Source: Vibrio sp. ES.051 | GTDB taxonomy: Bacteria; Pseudomonadota; Gammaproteobacteria; Enterobacterales; Vibrionaceae | Reading direction: 5' to 3' | NCBI RefSeq assembly: GCF_002563795.1 | Contig: NZ_PDJL01000003.1 | Location: forward strand, 744,001 to 808,000 | Length of the DNA stretch: 64,000 nt | Part shown: positions 26,315 to 34,650 of the stretch, in pieces | How the letters are laid out: the number at the start of each line of letters is the position of its first letter | Numbering within the stretch: position 1 is the first letter of the stretch | Program-made: the position numbers and the translations under genes | The notes under the pieces: model-generated | The model's database searches: none | Told to the model about the DNA's origin: nothing | The model's input: only the letters and a program-made list of their open reading frames with translations

Positions 26315-29300
26315 CTAGCCAGCCGCCGTCGTCTCATTGATTTCAACTTTCACCGCTGCGACTTTGAACTCAGGAATTTTCGCATGAGGGTCCGTCGCTG
26401 TGGTCGTCAAGCGGTTTACTGGAGACTCTACAAAATGGAATGGGATGAACACCACCCCTTTTTGCATTCGTTTGGTCACAAACGCATCGATGTCGATGCT
26501 GCCACGTCGGGTCGACACTTTCAGACGTTGACCATTACGGATACCAATCGCTTCCGCATCTTCAACACTGATCATCGCTCTTGGTCCTGCAAGGTTATCC
26601 AGCCCTTTTGTTTTACGCGTCATCGTGCCAGTGTGGAATTGCTCTAACACACGCCCGGTTGTGAGTACTAGCGGATATTCTTCATCTGGTAGCTCAGCCG
26701 CATAACGGAACGGAATGCCCACCATTTGCCCTTTGCCACGGGTAAATTGGGTTTGGTGCATGATACGCGTACCATTCGGATTATTCTTATTACTTGGCCA
26801 CTGAACACCGTTTGGCGTAATCGCCCCCCAACGTAAACCAGCGTACTGAGGTGTTAAACGGGCAATCTCACTAGTGATGTCCGACACACCTTGGTAGCGC
26901 CAATCACTGCCCATTGCATTGGCGATTTCTTGGATGATCCACCAATCTTCCTTCGCCTCGCCCGGCGCAATAACCGCAGCATTGACACGTTGTACACGAC
27001 GTTCAGTATTGGTGAAATGCCCTGATTTTTCTGCGAACGAACAAGAAGGTAGAACTACATCCGCATACTGAGCGGTCTCGGTAAGAAAGATATCTTGAAC
27101 CACAAGGAAGTCCAATGCTTCTAACCCTTCGATGACATGCGCTTGGTTCGGATCGCTCAACACTGGGTTTTCCCCCATGATGTACATACTGCGAACTTCG
27201 CGCTTGCACGCCGCATCTATGATCTCTGTCAGGGTAAGCCCTTGCTCAGAAGACAAATTCGGTGCATTCCACTCAATAGTAAACTTCTGACGAACCATCG
27301 GGTTATACACTTTTTGATAGCCCGGATAACAGTTTGGCAACGCGCCCATATCACACGCACCTTGTACGTTTGATTGGCCGCGTAATGGATTAATCCCGCC
27401 CCCTTCAATACCGATGTTGCCACACAGCAACTGCAGGTTCGCTATCGAACGCACGTTGTCGTGACCAGTGATATGCTGGGTAATCCCCATCGAGTAATAC
27501 ACCGCGGTCCGTTTCGCCGTGCCAATCATGCGCGCCATGGCGAAAATATCGTCCGCCTTAACCCCTGTGACGAGCTCGACTTTATCCAAGCTATATGCTG
27601 GCGACATGACCTCTTGAAGTAAGGTGTCAAAGCCGTCTACACGCTCTTCTATGTACTCTTGGTCATACCAACCGTTTTTGATGATCTGCTGCATTACACC
27701 GTTGAGCAACATGACATCAGTACCAGGGCGATGCGCTAAGTACAGTTCCGCATGCTCAGCCATATCGACACGTTTCGGATCAGCGACAATCAAGCGCGCA
27801 CCGTGGTGACGAATCGCTTGTTTGATATGAGAGGCGATGATCGGGTGCGCAGAAGTGGTGTCCGAGCCAATAATAAAGATCACATCCGAATGCTTGATAC
27901 TCGGAATGTCGTTGGTCATGGCGCCACTACCCAGTGATGCCTCCAGCCCAGTGACACTTGAAGCGTGACACAAACGTGCACAGTGGTCGACGTTGTTAGT
28001 GCCTAGCTCGCGACGTATAAATTTCTGGAACACGTAGTTATCTTCGTTGGTCGTTTTCGCTGAGGAGAACCCCGCCAACGCATTACTACCAAAATCTTGT
28101 TTGGTAGCAGTAAACTTCGAAGCGATCAATTGAATCGCTTCTTTCCAACTGGCAGGTTGTAGCCATCCGTCTTTGCGAATGAGTGGCGTGGTCAAACGCT
28201 CTTGACTGCCGACAAAGTCAAAGCCAAAGCGGCCTTTCACACACAGCATGCCTTGGTTCACGGGCGAATCCGCACCTTTCACGTAACGGATTTCGTTCTC
28301 TTGTTCGTCGACAAACATGGTCAACTTACAGCCCACGCCACAGTACGTACAAATGGTGTCCACGGCTTTCAAATGCTCGATTCGACCTTGAGAACGGTCG
28401 CGGCTATCCACCATCGCACCAGTCGGACACGCTTGAACGCACGCCCCACACTGCACGCATTTTGAGTCACCCATCAAGGTTAAACCACGGTAGCTAGCGC
28501 CTTTCTCATCGGAGCGAAATCGAGGGCGATCATCGGGCCTTAACGCGGGACGGCCTTGTTTATCCGAGACAAAGCTCAACACCCCATGTACGGCTTGCTC
28601 GCGGCACGCTTGAATACACTGACCACAGCTGATGCAGCGGTTGGCGTCAAACTCAATAAACTCGGAGCTGCGGTCTACTTCGTATTTATGGCGAAGATCT
28701 TTCGCTCGCAGATCAACCCAATCTTGATGGCCAATCACACTGGTTGAGGAGACTTCTAATGAAGAATCAAAATGTTGCTCTGCATGGTACTCCGTTGAGT
28801 AATCGCGCAAGGCGCAGTCCGTATTCGCTTGGCAACCACACTCAAGGCAGCGCGCCGCCTCTTGCATCGCTTCTTCATTATCGAAGCCAAGTTCTACTTC
28901 GGCAAAGCTCTGCTCACGCTGCTCTGGTGTTAATTCCGGCATGATTGAACGAGCCACTTTCTGAATATTTTCAAAATGAAGTGGATCAACCTGAGCTAAC
29001 TTCTTTTCTTTACGTGAATTGAACGCTGGTGTAGGCATATCCGCCATGTCGCCATTAAGGAACAAGTCGATCGCTTTTGCCGCCACTCGTCCATCACCCA
29101 CCGCTTCTACCGCAGTCGCAGGGCCACGGCGAAAATCGCCAATACTGAAGATATTTCCCGTACCAGTATGCATGGTTTGAATATCGGATTCAGAGGTGTT
29201 CCAACGTGTCAAAGGAATCGACAACTCATCACTTGCTAAAAAGCTCAAATCCGGCTTTTGTGACACCGCAGCTATCACGGTATCGAACGCTTGAGTAAAG

Positions 29301-30553
29301 AACTCACCCGTCGGTTGTGGGCGGCGGCGACCTGAAGCATCCGGTTCACCGAGAACCATACGTTCTAAACGAATCGCACTCACACGGCCGCTTTCATCGG
29401 CAATGTTTTCTGCCGGATTGGTTAAGAAATGGAATTTCACCCCTTCATGTTCAGCTTCGACGATTTCGTAATCTTCTGCTGGCATTTCATCTCGGGTTCG
29501 ACGGTAAATCAGTGTGGTATCGGCTCCTGCACGGCGTGCGGTACGAGCACAGTCTATCGCGGTGTTGCCTCCCCCGATCACCGCCACTTTTTCACCTGTC
29601 ACGTAGCTTTGTTCCGTGACGTAATCCTTTAAATAATCAACGCCAAGGTAGCAACGGGCTAAATCACTGCCCGGATAATTCATCTCCACCGCTTGCGAAG
29701 CACCGACAGCCAAACACACCGCATCGAAATCTTCACTAAGTTGAGAAAGCGTGAAATCAACCCCAAGCTTTTTGTTGGTTTCGATCTGCATGCCGTTGCG
29801 ACACATCAATTCAATTTCTTTATCTAAAATGGCTTTTGGTAGGCGATACTCCGGAATGCCATAGCGCAACCAACCACCCGCTTTTGGCATCGACTCAAAT
29901 ACGCTAACCTCGTACCCTTCGTTCGATAAATAATAACCTGCCGTTAAGCCGCCAGGGCCACTACCAACGACGGCGACCTTACGATGCTTGGCCAGCTTTT
30001 GCTCTGGGGCATACGCTTCATGCGCGGCTAAATCAGCGTCCGCAGCATGGCGTTTGAGTTGACGAATCGCAATCGGCTCATCCACCAAAGCACGGCGACA
30101 CTCACTTTCACAAAATGCCGGACACACGCGCCCAATAGACAACGGCATTGGCAGCGTGCGCTTGATCACTTCAATGGCTTGTTGATGATCGTTTTGCGAG
30201 ATATGGTAAAGATAGGATTGGATGTCCACCCCTGCAGGGCAAGCGATTTTGCACGGCGCTTCACAATCGGCGTAATGGTCTGTCATGATGCGGTTCAGCG
30301 CTTTTCGGCGGTGTTCGCTCAGTTGTTCTGATTGCGTCACCACGTTTAAACCGCGGTAAACTTTAAGTTCACAGGCCCGCTTTGTTACGCCGCTTTCGAC
30401 TTCGACAGCGCACAAATCACACGGAATTTTCTCGTTACTTTTATTCATTCCGCACAGTGATGGGATTTCGACCCCACACACTTTGGCTGCTTCCAAAAGG
30501 GTCAGCCCCTCTTCTACAATTCTATATTTCCCATCGATGACAATTTCAATCAT
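26315..30553 (-). CDS. formate dehydrogenase catalytic subunit fused to a GltD-like flavoprotein module
   Basis: The 1412-residue fusion has, in order: a 2Fe-2S ferredoxin domain (C34, then CDLC); an Fe-S segment CEAPCKIACPAGVDI...CPAFCESEC with a GltD-like FAD/NAD(P)H oxidoreductase (GSGPGGLTAGYYL, GGGNTAIDCARTA, about 95-560); two ferredoxin 4Fe-4S motifs (CISCGQCIQAC, CVQCGACVQACPTGA); and a molybdopterin oxidoreductase domain (CTYCGVGCK onward, to about 1405). The predicted Mo ligand is C862 in RLCHASSV, so this is a cysteine and not a selenocysteine enzyme. It probably couples formate oxidation to NAD(P) within one chain in the cytoplasm. It is monocistronic; no fdhD or other subunit is adjacent. 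Confidence 0.9.
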   Translation of the reverse strand: MIEIVIDGKYRIVEEGLTLLEAAKVCGVEIPSLCGMNKSNEKIPCDLCAVEVESGVTKRACELKVYRGLNVVTQSEQLSEHRRKALNRIMTDHYADCEAPCKIACPAGVDIQSYLYHISQNDHQQAIEVIKRTLPMPLSIGRVCPAFCESECRRALVDEPIAIRQLKRHAADADLAAHEAYAPEQKLAKHRKVAVVGSGPGGLTAGYYLSNEGYEVSVFESMPKAGGWLRYGIPEYRLPKAILDKEIELMCRNGMQIETNKKLGVDFTLSQLSEDFDAVCLAVGASQAVEMNYPGSDLARCYLGVDYLKDYVTEQSYVTGEKVAVIGGGNTAIDCARTARRAGADTTLIYRRTRDEMPAEDYEIVEAEHEGVKFHFLTNPAENIADESGRVSAIRLERMVLGEPDASGRRRPQPTGEFFTQAFDTVIAAVSQKPDLSFLASDELSIPLTRWNTSESDIQTMHTGTGNIFSIGDFRRGPATAVEAVGDGRVAAKAIDLFLNGDMADMPTPAFNSRKEKKLAQVDPLHFENIQKVARSIMPELTPEQREQSFAEVELGFDNEEAMQEAARCLECGCQANTDCALRDYSTEYHAEQHFDSSLEVSSTSVIGHQDWVDLRAKDLRHKYEVDRSSEFIEFDANRCISCGQCIQACREQAVHGVLSFVSDKQGRPALRPDDRPRFRSDEKGASYRGLTLMGDSKCVQCGACVQACPTGAMVDSRDRSQGRIEHLKAVDTICTYCGVGCKLTMFVDEQENEIRYVKGADSPVNQGMLCVKGRFGFDFVGSQERLTTPLIRKDGWLQPASWKEAIQLIASKFTATKQDFGSNALAGFSSAKTTNEDNYVFQKFIRRELGTNNVDHCARLCHASSVTGLEASLGSGAMTNDIPSIKHSDVIFIIGSDTTSAHPIIASHIKQAIRHHGARLIVADPKRVDMAEHAELYLAHRPGTDVMLLNGVMQQIIKNGWYDQEYIEERVDGFDTLLQEVMSPAYSLDKVELVTGVKADDIFAMARMIGTAKRTAVYYSMGITQHITGHDNVRSIANLQLLCGNIGIEGGGINPLRGQSNVQGACDMGALPNCYPGYQKVYNPMVRQKFTIEWNAPNLSSEQGLTLTEIIDAACKREVRSMYIMGENPVLSDPNQAHVIEGLEALDFLVVQDIFLTETAQYADVVLPSCSFAEKSGHFTNTERRVQRVNAAVIAPGEAKEDWWIIQEIANAMGSDWRYQGVSDITSEIARLTPQYAGLRWGAITPNGVQWPSNKNNPNGTRIMHQTQFTRGKGQMVGIPFRYAAELPDEEYPLVLTTGRVLEQFHTGTMTRKTKGLDNLAGPRAMISVEDAEAIGIRNGQRLKVSTRRGSIDIDAFVTKRMQKGVVFIPFHFVESPVNRLTTTATDPHAKIPEFKVAAVKVEINETTAAG

Positions 30554-30699
30554 ACAAACCCCGGAGCAGGCACTCTATTCCTTATATTCTATAAGGATAC
30601 CTCCTAGCATGGAAAATTCGTGTGACAAAAAACTCAATAACGAATTTTTTATTGGCTAATATGTTTAAATACTTTGAGGCTACTTGGGTATATTACCCC

Positions 30700-30730
30700 T
30701 TGACTCTCCCCTAAGGGTAACCTTTATTAT
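30700..30730 (+). promoter_or_regulatory. MerR-type promoter of the copper-efflux operon
   Basis: TTGACT (30700-30705) and TATTAT (30725-30730) are separated by 19 bp, the long spacer typical of MerR-family activated metal promoters such as CueR targets. The spacer is dyad-like, with CCCCTAAGGG at its centre. This would respond to Cu(I) through a CueR-like activator encoded elsewhere. Confidence 0.6.
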
Positions 30731-30775
30731 TAAAGGGTTACTTGACCTCTACACTCATTATTTAATGGAAACCGT

Positions 30776-31195
30776 ATGCGCCTGAAACCATTGCATACAA
30801 TTTGGCTAACGTTATGTACAACGCTGATACTGCTGGTATCTAGCGTAGTGAATAGCGCGCCTTTAATGAGCCTAAAAATGATGTCGGGCAACAACATAAT
30901 GTCCAAACAGATAACCAGTATGACAAGCGGAAGCGAACACTGCGGCTCCCCTAGCATAAAGGTGGAGGTGCCTGTATCTTCAGAGTCACACTCCGCTGAA
31001 ATGAGTATGGCTTGTTCCGATGGTTCTGGCATAGCCCACAATTGCTGCACGGCTTCTTGTTCATTCGTTTTTGTTCCATTACCCGCTCCTGTAAACCAAC
31101 TCTCTCCGATGGCTCATCGTGCCTCTGTCTTGCCAGAAATCATGACGCCAATAGTACAAATTAGCCTCGATTTGTATCGACCTCCTATCGTTTAG
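30776..31195 (+). CDS. small exported Met/Cys/His-containing protein of the copper locus
   Basis: The 139-residue protein has an N-terminal signal peptide (about 1-28, ending VVNSA). It is rich in Met, Ser, His and Cys: MSLKMMSGNNIMSKQ, SEHCGS, MSMACSDGSGIAHNCCTASC. This suggests periplasmic metal binding. It resembles short proteins found at the head of copper-resistance operons, such as CopL-like proteins, but no firm family match can be claimed. It is the first gene after the MerR-type promoter and lies 220 bp before cusC. Confidence 0.65.
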   Translation: MRLKPLHTIWLTLCTTLILLVSSVVNSAPLMSLKMMSGNNIMSKQITSMTSGSEHCGSPSIKVEVPVSSESHSAEMSMACSDGSGIAHNCCTASCSFVFVPLPAPVNQLSPMAHRASVLPEIMTPIVQISLDLYRPPIV

Positions 31196-31415
31196 TTTAT
31201 TCAAAGCATTCGACCCTGCACGATTTGCAGGCAGTTTCTTTGCGCCTAATTGATGATGTACTTACCTTAGCTATGTGTTGGTGGATGTGACTCGTCGCAG
31301 ATACCTTAGCCATCTCAAAGTGCTTCATCCGTTTGGCAAATACCAACTTCTTCCTTCTCGCGCGTAAATACGAGCCTGACGAGTAGCGAGCTTGGTATCA
31401 ATTTGGATGTAAACT

Positions 31416-32825
31416 ATGGAATTCACCCCAAATCGTTTAGTGGCACCAATTTGCTCACTGACTATGGTTGCCCTACCTGCCTTTAATGTCATGGCACACT
31501 CGCCATCGGACACCAAGGCTCAACAAGAAGAAGCCTACGCTCAATCAACCCAAGAGCTAGCACAACTTATTAACGTTGCTTTAAGTAACGATGGAAATCG
31601 TAAGCAATTCTTTGCCCAATCCGAAGCCATGCGCGAAACGGGTGTCGCGAGCGCGACGTTAATGGATCCGAAACTGAAAGTGGGTTTTGGTGGTCTGCCT
31701 GTCGACAGCTTTAAATTCGACGAAGATCCTATGACGAATCTCTCTGTCGGTTTGATGCAACAATTCGAACGAGGCTCCACACTCGACCTGCAGCAAAAGA
31801 AAGCCAACCAACAAGCGGACGGGTTGTCGTTACAAATCGACGCACGAGAACTCGAAGTAGCCAACAGCATGACTCAACTCTGGCTTGAGCTCGGTTATCA
31901 ACAAAAGGCCGAGCAGATTATGCTCGAAAACCGCCGTCTCATGGCAGAAATGGAAAACTTCATTCAAACCAATTACTCAATCGGAAAAAGTGAAGCGCAA
32001 GATCTGCTTAATGCACAACTTCAAGTCAGTAAATTGGATGAAAAATTGCAAGCTAACACTCAAATGCAGCGTCGTTTGGTTTCGCAGTTATCTGAATGGT
32101 TAGGTTCTGACTGGCTTAATACCCATACACCAAGTGGACGTTTGTCACTTCAAGCAAGTAACCAACTAACTTGGGGAGTGTTAAAGCAAAAACTATCCGC
32201 GAATACCGAGACGACCAAACATTACCAACAGCTGAGTCAACACCCAATGGTAAAAATGGTGGATGCCAGCATTTCTACCAAAGAAACCCAAGTGGAAATT
32301 ACCGAACAAGCTTATACACCACAGTTCGGTGTGGAAGTGATGTATGCCTATCGTCAAGCCGACAATATGAAAGGTGAACCCGCATCCGATTTAGTCAGTG
32401 CGTATTTGACGATGGATATCCCGCTCTTCACCGGTAATCGCCAAGACCGAAACCTCGCCGCAGCTCAGTATCAAGTCGGTGCCGCTCGCTCACAGAAAGA
32501 CACTTTACTGACGCAAATGAATGCGAAAGTAAACACACTGTTGGTTGATCGTGCCAATTTGAGTCAGCGCTTAGAGCGTTATCAATCCACCTTACTTCCC
32601 CAAGTTAAAGCTCGTATCCATGCGGTAGAACGGGGCTATCAGAATAACACCGCTCAATTTAACGATGTGATCTTGGCAAGTACCGATGAACTCGCGCTAA
32701 AGCTCGAACAACAACGCTTAATCACTGATTTAAGCATTGTAAACAGCAATTTATCGGCATTACTTGGCGGCTTTGAATATCATGTATCCAAGCCAGACAT
32801 AACGCCAGAAGCCAAGACGAACTAG
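31416..32825 (+). CDS. cusC: outer-membrane efflux channel, CusC/TolC type
   Basis: The 469-residue protein begins with a signal peptide ending in FNVMAHS; no lipobox cysteine is visible, unlike E. coli CusC. The rest follows the TolC-family pattern of long coiled-coil helices with the paired repeats (STLDLQQKKANQQADGLSLQIDARELEVANSM and QDRNLAAAQYQVGAARSQKDTLLTQM). It would form the outer-membrane duct of the copper/silver efflux complex with the following CusB and CusA. Confidence 0.88.
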   Translation: MEFTPNRLVAPICSLTMVALPAFNVMAHSPSDTKAQQEEAYAQSTQELAQLINVALSNDGNRKQFFAQSEAMRETGVASATLMDPKLKVGFGGLPVDSFKFDEDPMTNLSVGLMQQFERGSTLDLQQKKANQQADGLSLQIDARELEVANSMTQLWLELGYQQKAEQIMLENRRLMAEMENFIQTNYSIGKSEAQDLLNAQLQVSKLDEKLQANTQMQRRLVSQLSEWLGSDWLNTHTPSGRLSLQASNQLTWGVLKQKLSANTETTKHYQQLSQHPMVKMVDASISTKETQVEITEQAYTPQFGVEVMYAYRQADNMKGEPASDLVSAYLTMDIPLFTGNRQDRNLAAAQYQVGAARSQKDTLLTQMNAKVNTLLVDRANLSQRLERYQSTLLPQVKARIHAVERGYQNNTAQFNDVILASTDELALKLEQQRLITDLSIVNSNLSALLGGFEYHVSKPDITPEAKTN

Positions 32826-32932
32826 ACCAACAAAGCATCAAGAATCCAAACATTGGGCGCACCGCTTTATGCTCGCTGGCAACGTAAAAACCAGCCTCGC
32901 AAGTCGCCCACTGGGGAAATAAGGAATTAGAA

Positions 32933-34648
32933 ATGAATTCAAACTCGATAAAAGTCGCAACCATTGCTCTGCTCGTCGGAGGAGCATTAGGGTTTAGCGT
33001 CAATAAATTTATCACCGATAGTAATCACGAGATGAGTAGCGCTGACAATAACGCCTCAAGCAGTGTCAATGAGCCACTTTATTGGGTCGCACCAATGGAT
33101 CCAAACTACAAACGTGATAAGCCAGGTCAGTCACCGATGGGAATGGATTTAATCCCAGTGTATACCGAAGATGTCGCCGGTGAAAAAGAAAAACCTGGCA
33201 CAGTAACGATAGACCCGTCGGTCGAAAACAACTTAGGTGTAAAAACGACGACCGTGTCAGTGGAGCAGTTATCACCACGGATTGAAACCGTCGGTTATAT
33301 CGCTTTTGATGAGAGTCATTTATGGCAAACCAACGTTCGCGTCGCAGGCTGGGTCGAGAAACTCTACATTAATGCTGTGGGTGAAAAAGTCGAAAAAGGC
33401 GATGTGTTGTTTACACTCTACTCCCCTGATCTTGTCAAAGCACAAGAGGAGCTGCTGAATGCTTACCGAACGGGGCGCAGTGGCTTGGTAAAAGGGGCGA
33501 CAGAACGCTTGGTCACACTGGGTGTCGATCGTTCACAAATCCAAACCATCACTCAACGTGGTAAAGCATCCCAAACGATTGAAATTAAAGCGCCTGCTGG
33601 TGGCATCATCGCAAGTTTGAATGTCCGCGAAGGCGGTTATTTATCTCCAGCTCAAGCCGTTATCAGTGCAGGCCCACTCGATAACGTTTGGGTAGATGCA
33701 GAAGTGTTTGAACGTCAAGCGCAATGGATGAAAGCAGGAAGCAGCGCGACCATGACGCTTGATGCGATTCCAGGTAGTGAGTGGCAAGGCGTTGTTGACT
33801 ATGTATACCCGATCCTCGACCCCAAAACGCGGACTTTACGTGTACGCCTTAAGTTCCCTAACCCAAACGGCGAACTAAAACCCAACATGTTCGCCAACAT
33901 CGCATTGCAACCGGTGACTGATAAGGCAGTCATGACGATCCCTAAATCTTCCGTTATTCGTTCAGGCGGCATGACTCGGGTCGTCCTTGCGGAAGGTGAA
34001 GGCAAGTATCGCTCGAGCCGAATTAAAGTAGGACGCGAAGCAGACGACAGAATTGAGGTGTTACAAGGGTTAACCAAAGATGACCGAATTGTCACTTCAG
34101 CACACTTCATGCTCGATTCTGAATCAAGCCAAACAGCAGATCTTGCCCGTATTTCTTCATCCAAGTCAGCAGCTGCAGCCACTGTATGGGCTAAGGGAGA
34201 AGTGACTGATGTCATGAAAGATCATCGCATGCTAACGATTAATCACCAACCCGTTCCTGAGTGGGAATGGCCTGGCATGGTGATGAACTTTACATTTTCA
34301 GATGACATTGAAATTGGCGAGCTTAAAAAAGGCCAAGCCATTGAGTTCGAAATCAAAAAAACAGAGTCTGGTCAATACCAGATCGTGGACTACAAAGCAG
34401 ATGACCGCGTCATTGCCACCAACGTGTGGGTGACAGGCGATATCAGTATGCTCATGGCCGATTTCGGTATGGTCACCCTTCGCCACCAGCCCGTTTCTGA
34501 ATGGCGTTGGGATGCAGGAGAAATGAATTTTTCTGTGGGTGATAACGTGGATCTATCCGGATTCAAAGAGGGCCAAAAAGTTCGGTTTTTAGTTGAAAAA
34601 CAAGGTGCCGACTACTTATTGAAGCAACTTGAAGCGGTCGAGGGCTAA
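32933..34648 (+). CDS. cusB: CusB-type periplasmic adaptor fused to two CusF-like copper-binding domains
   Basis: The 571-residue protein has an N-terminal membrane anchor and a heavy-metal-binding segment in which YWVAPMDPNY...PMGMDLIPVY lacks the usual cysteines. The adaptor core follows (about 100-400). Two C-terminal CusF-like domains begin near 418 and 498. Domain 1 keeps all four Cu(I)/Ag(I) positions (H438, W446, M449, M451); domain 2 keeps H518, W526 and M531 but has glycine at 529 where the first methionine should be. In E. coli CusF is a separate protein. AAGGAA precedes the start; cusA begins 2 bp after the stop. Confidence 0.92.
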   Translation: MNSNSIKVATIALLVGGALGFSVNKFITDSNHEMSSADNNASSSVNEPLYWVAPMDPNYKRDKPGQSPMGMDLIPVYTEDVAGEKEKPGTVTIDPSVENNLGVKTTTVSVEQLSPRIETVGYIAFDESHLWQTNVRVAGWVEKLYINAVGEKVEKGDVLFTLYSPDLVKAQEELLNAYRTGRSGLVKGATERLVTLGVDRSQIQTITQRGKASQTIEIKAPAGGIIASLNVREGGYLSPAQAVISAGPLDNVWVDAEVFERQAQWMKAGSSATMTLDAIPGSEWQGVVDYVYPILDPKTRTLRVRLKFPNPNGELKPNMFANIALQPVTDKAVMTIPKSSVIRSGGMTRVVLAEGEGKYRSSRIKVGREADDRIEVLQGLTKDDRIVTSAHFMLDSESSQTADLARISSSKSAAAATVWAKGEVTDVMKDHRMLTINHQPVPEWEWPGMVMNFTFSDDIEIGELKKGQAIEFEIKKTESGQYQIVDYKADDRVIATNVWVTGDISMLMADFGMVTLRHQPVSEWRWDAGEMNFSVGDNVDLSGFKEGQKVRFLVEKQGADYLLKQLEAVEG

Positions 34649-34650
34649 CT

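Noticed and set aside
27960..27980. Possible selenocysteine codon in the formate dehydrogenase
   Set aside because: The Mo-ligand position is an ordinary cysteine codon (C862) and there is no in-frame stop.
28183..28497. Frames of 87-104 codons on the plus strand inside the formate dehydrogenase gene
   Set aside because: They are antisense shadows of a gene with clear motifs.
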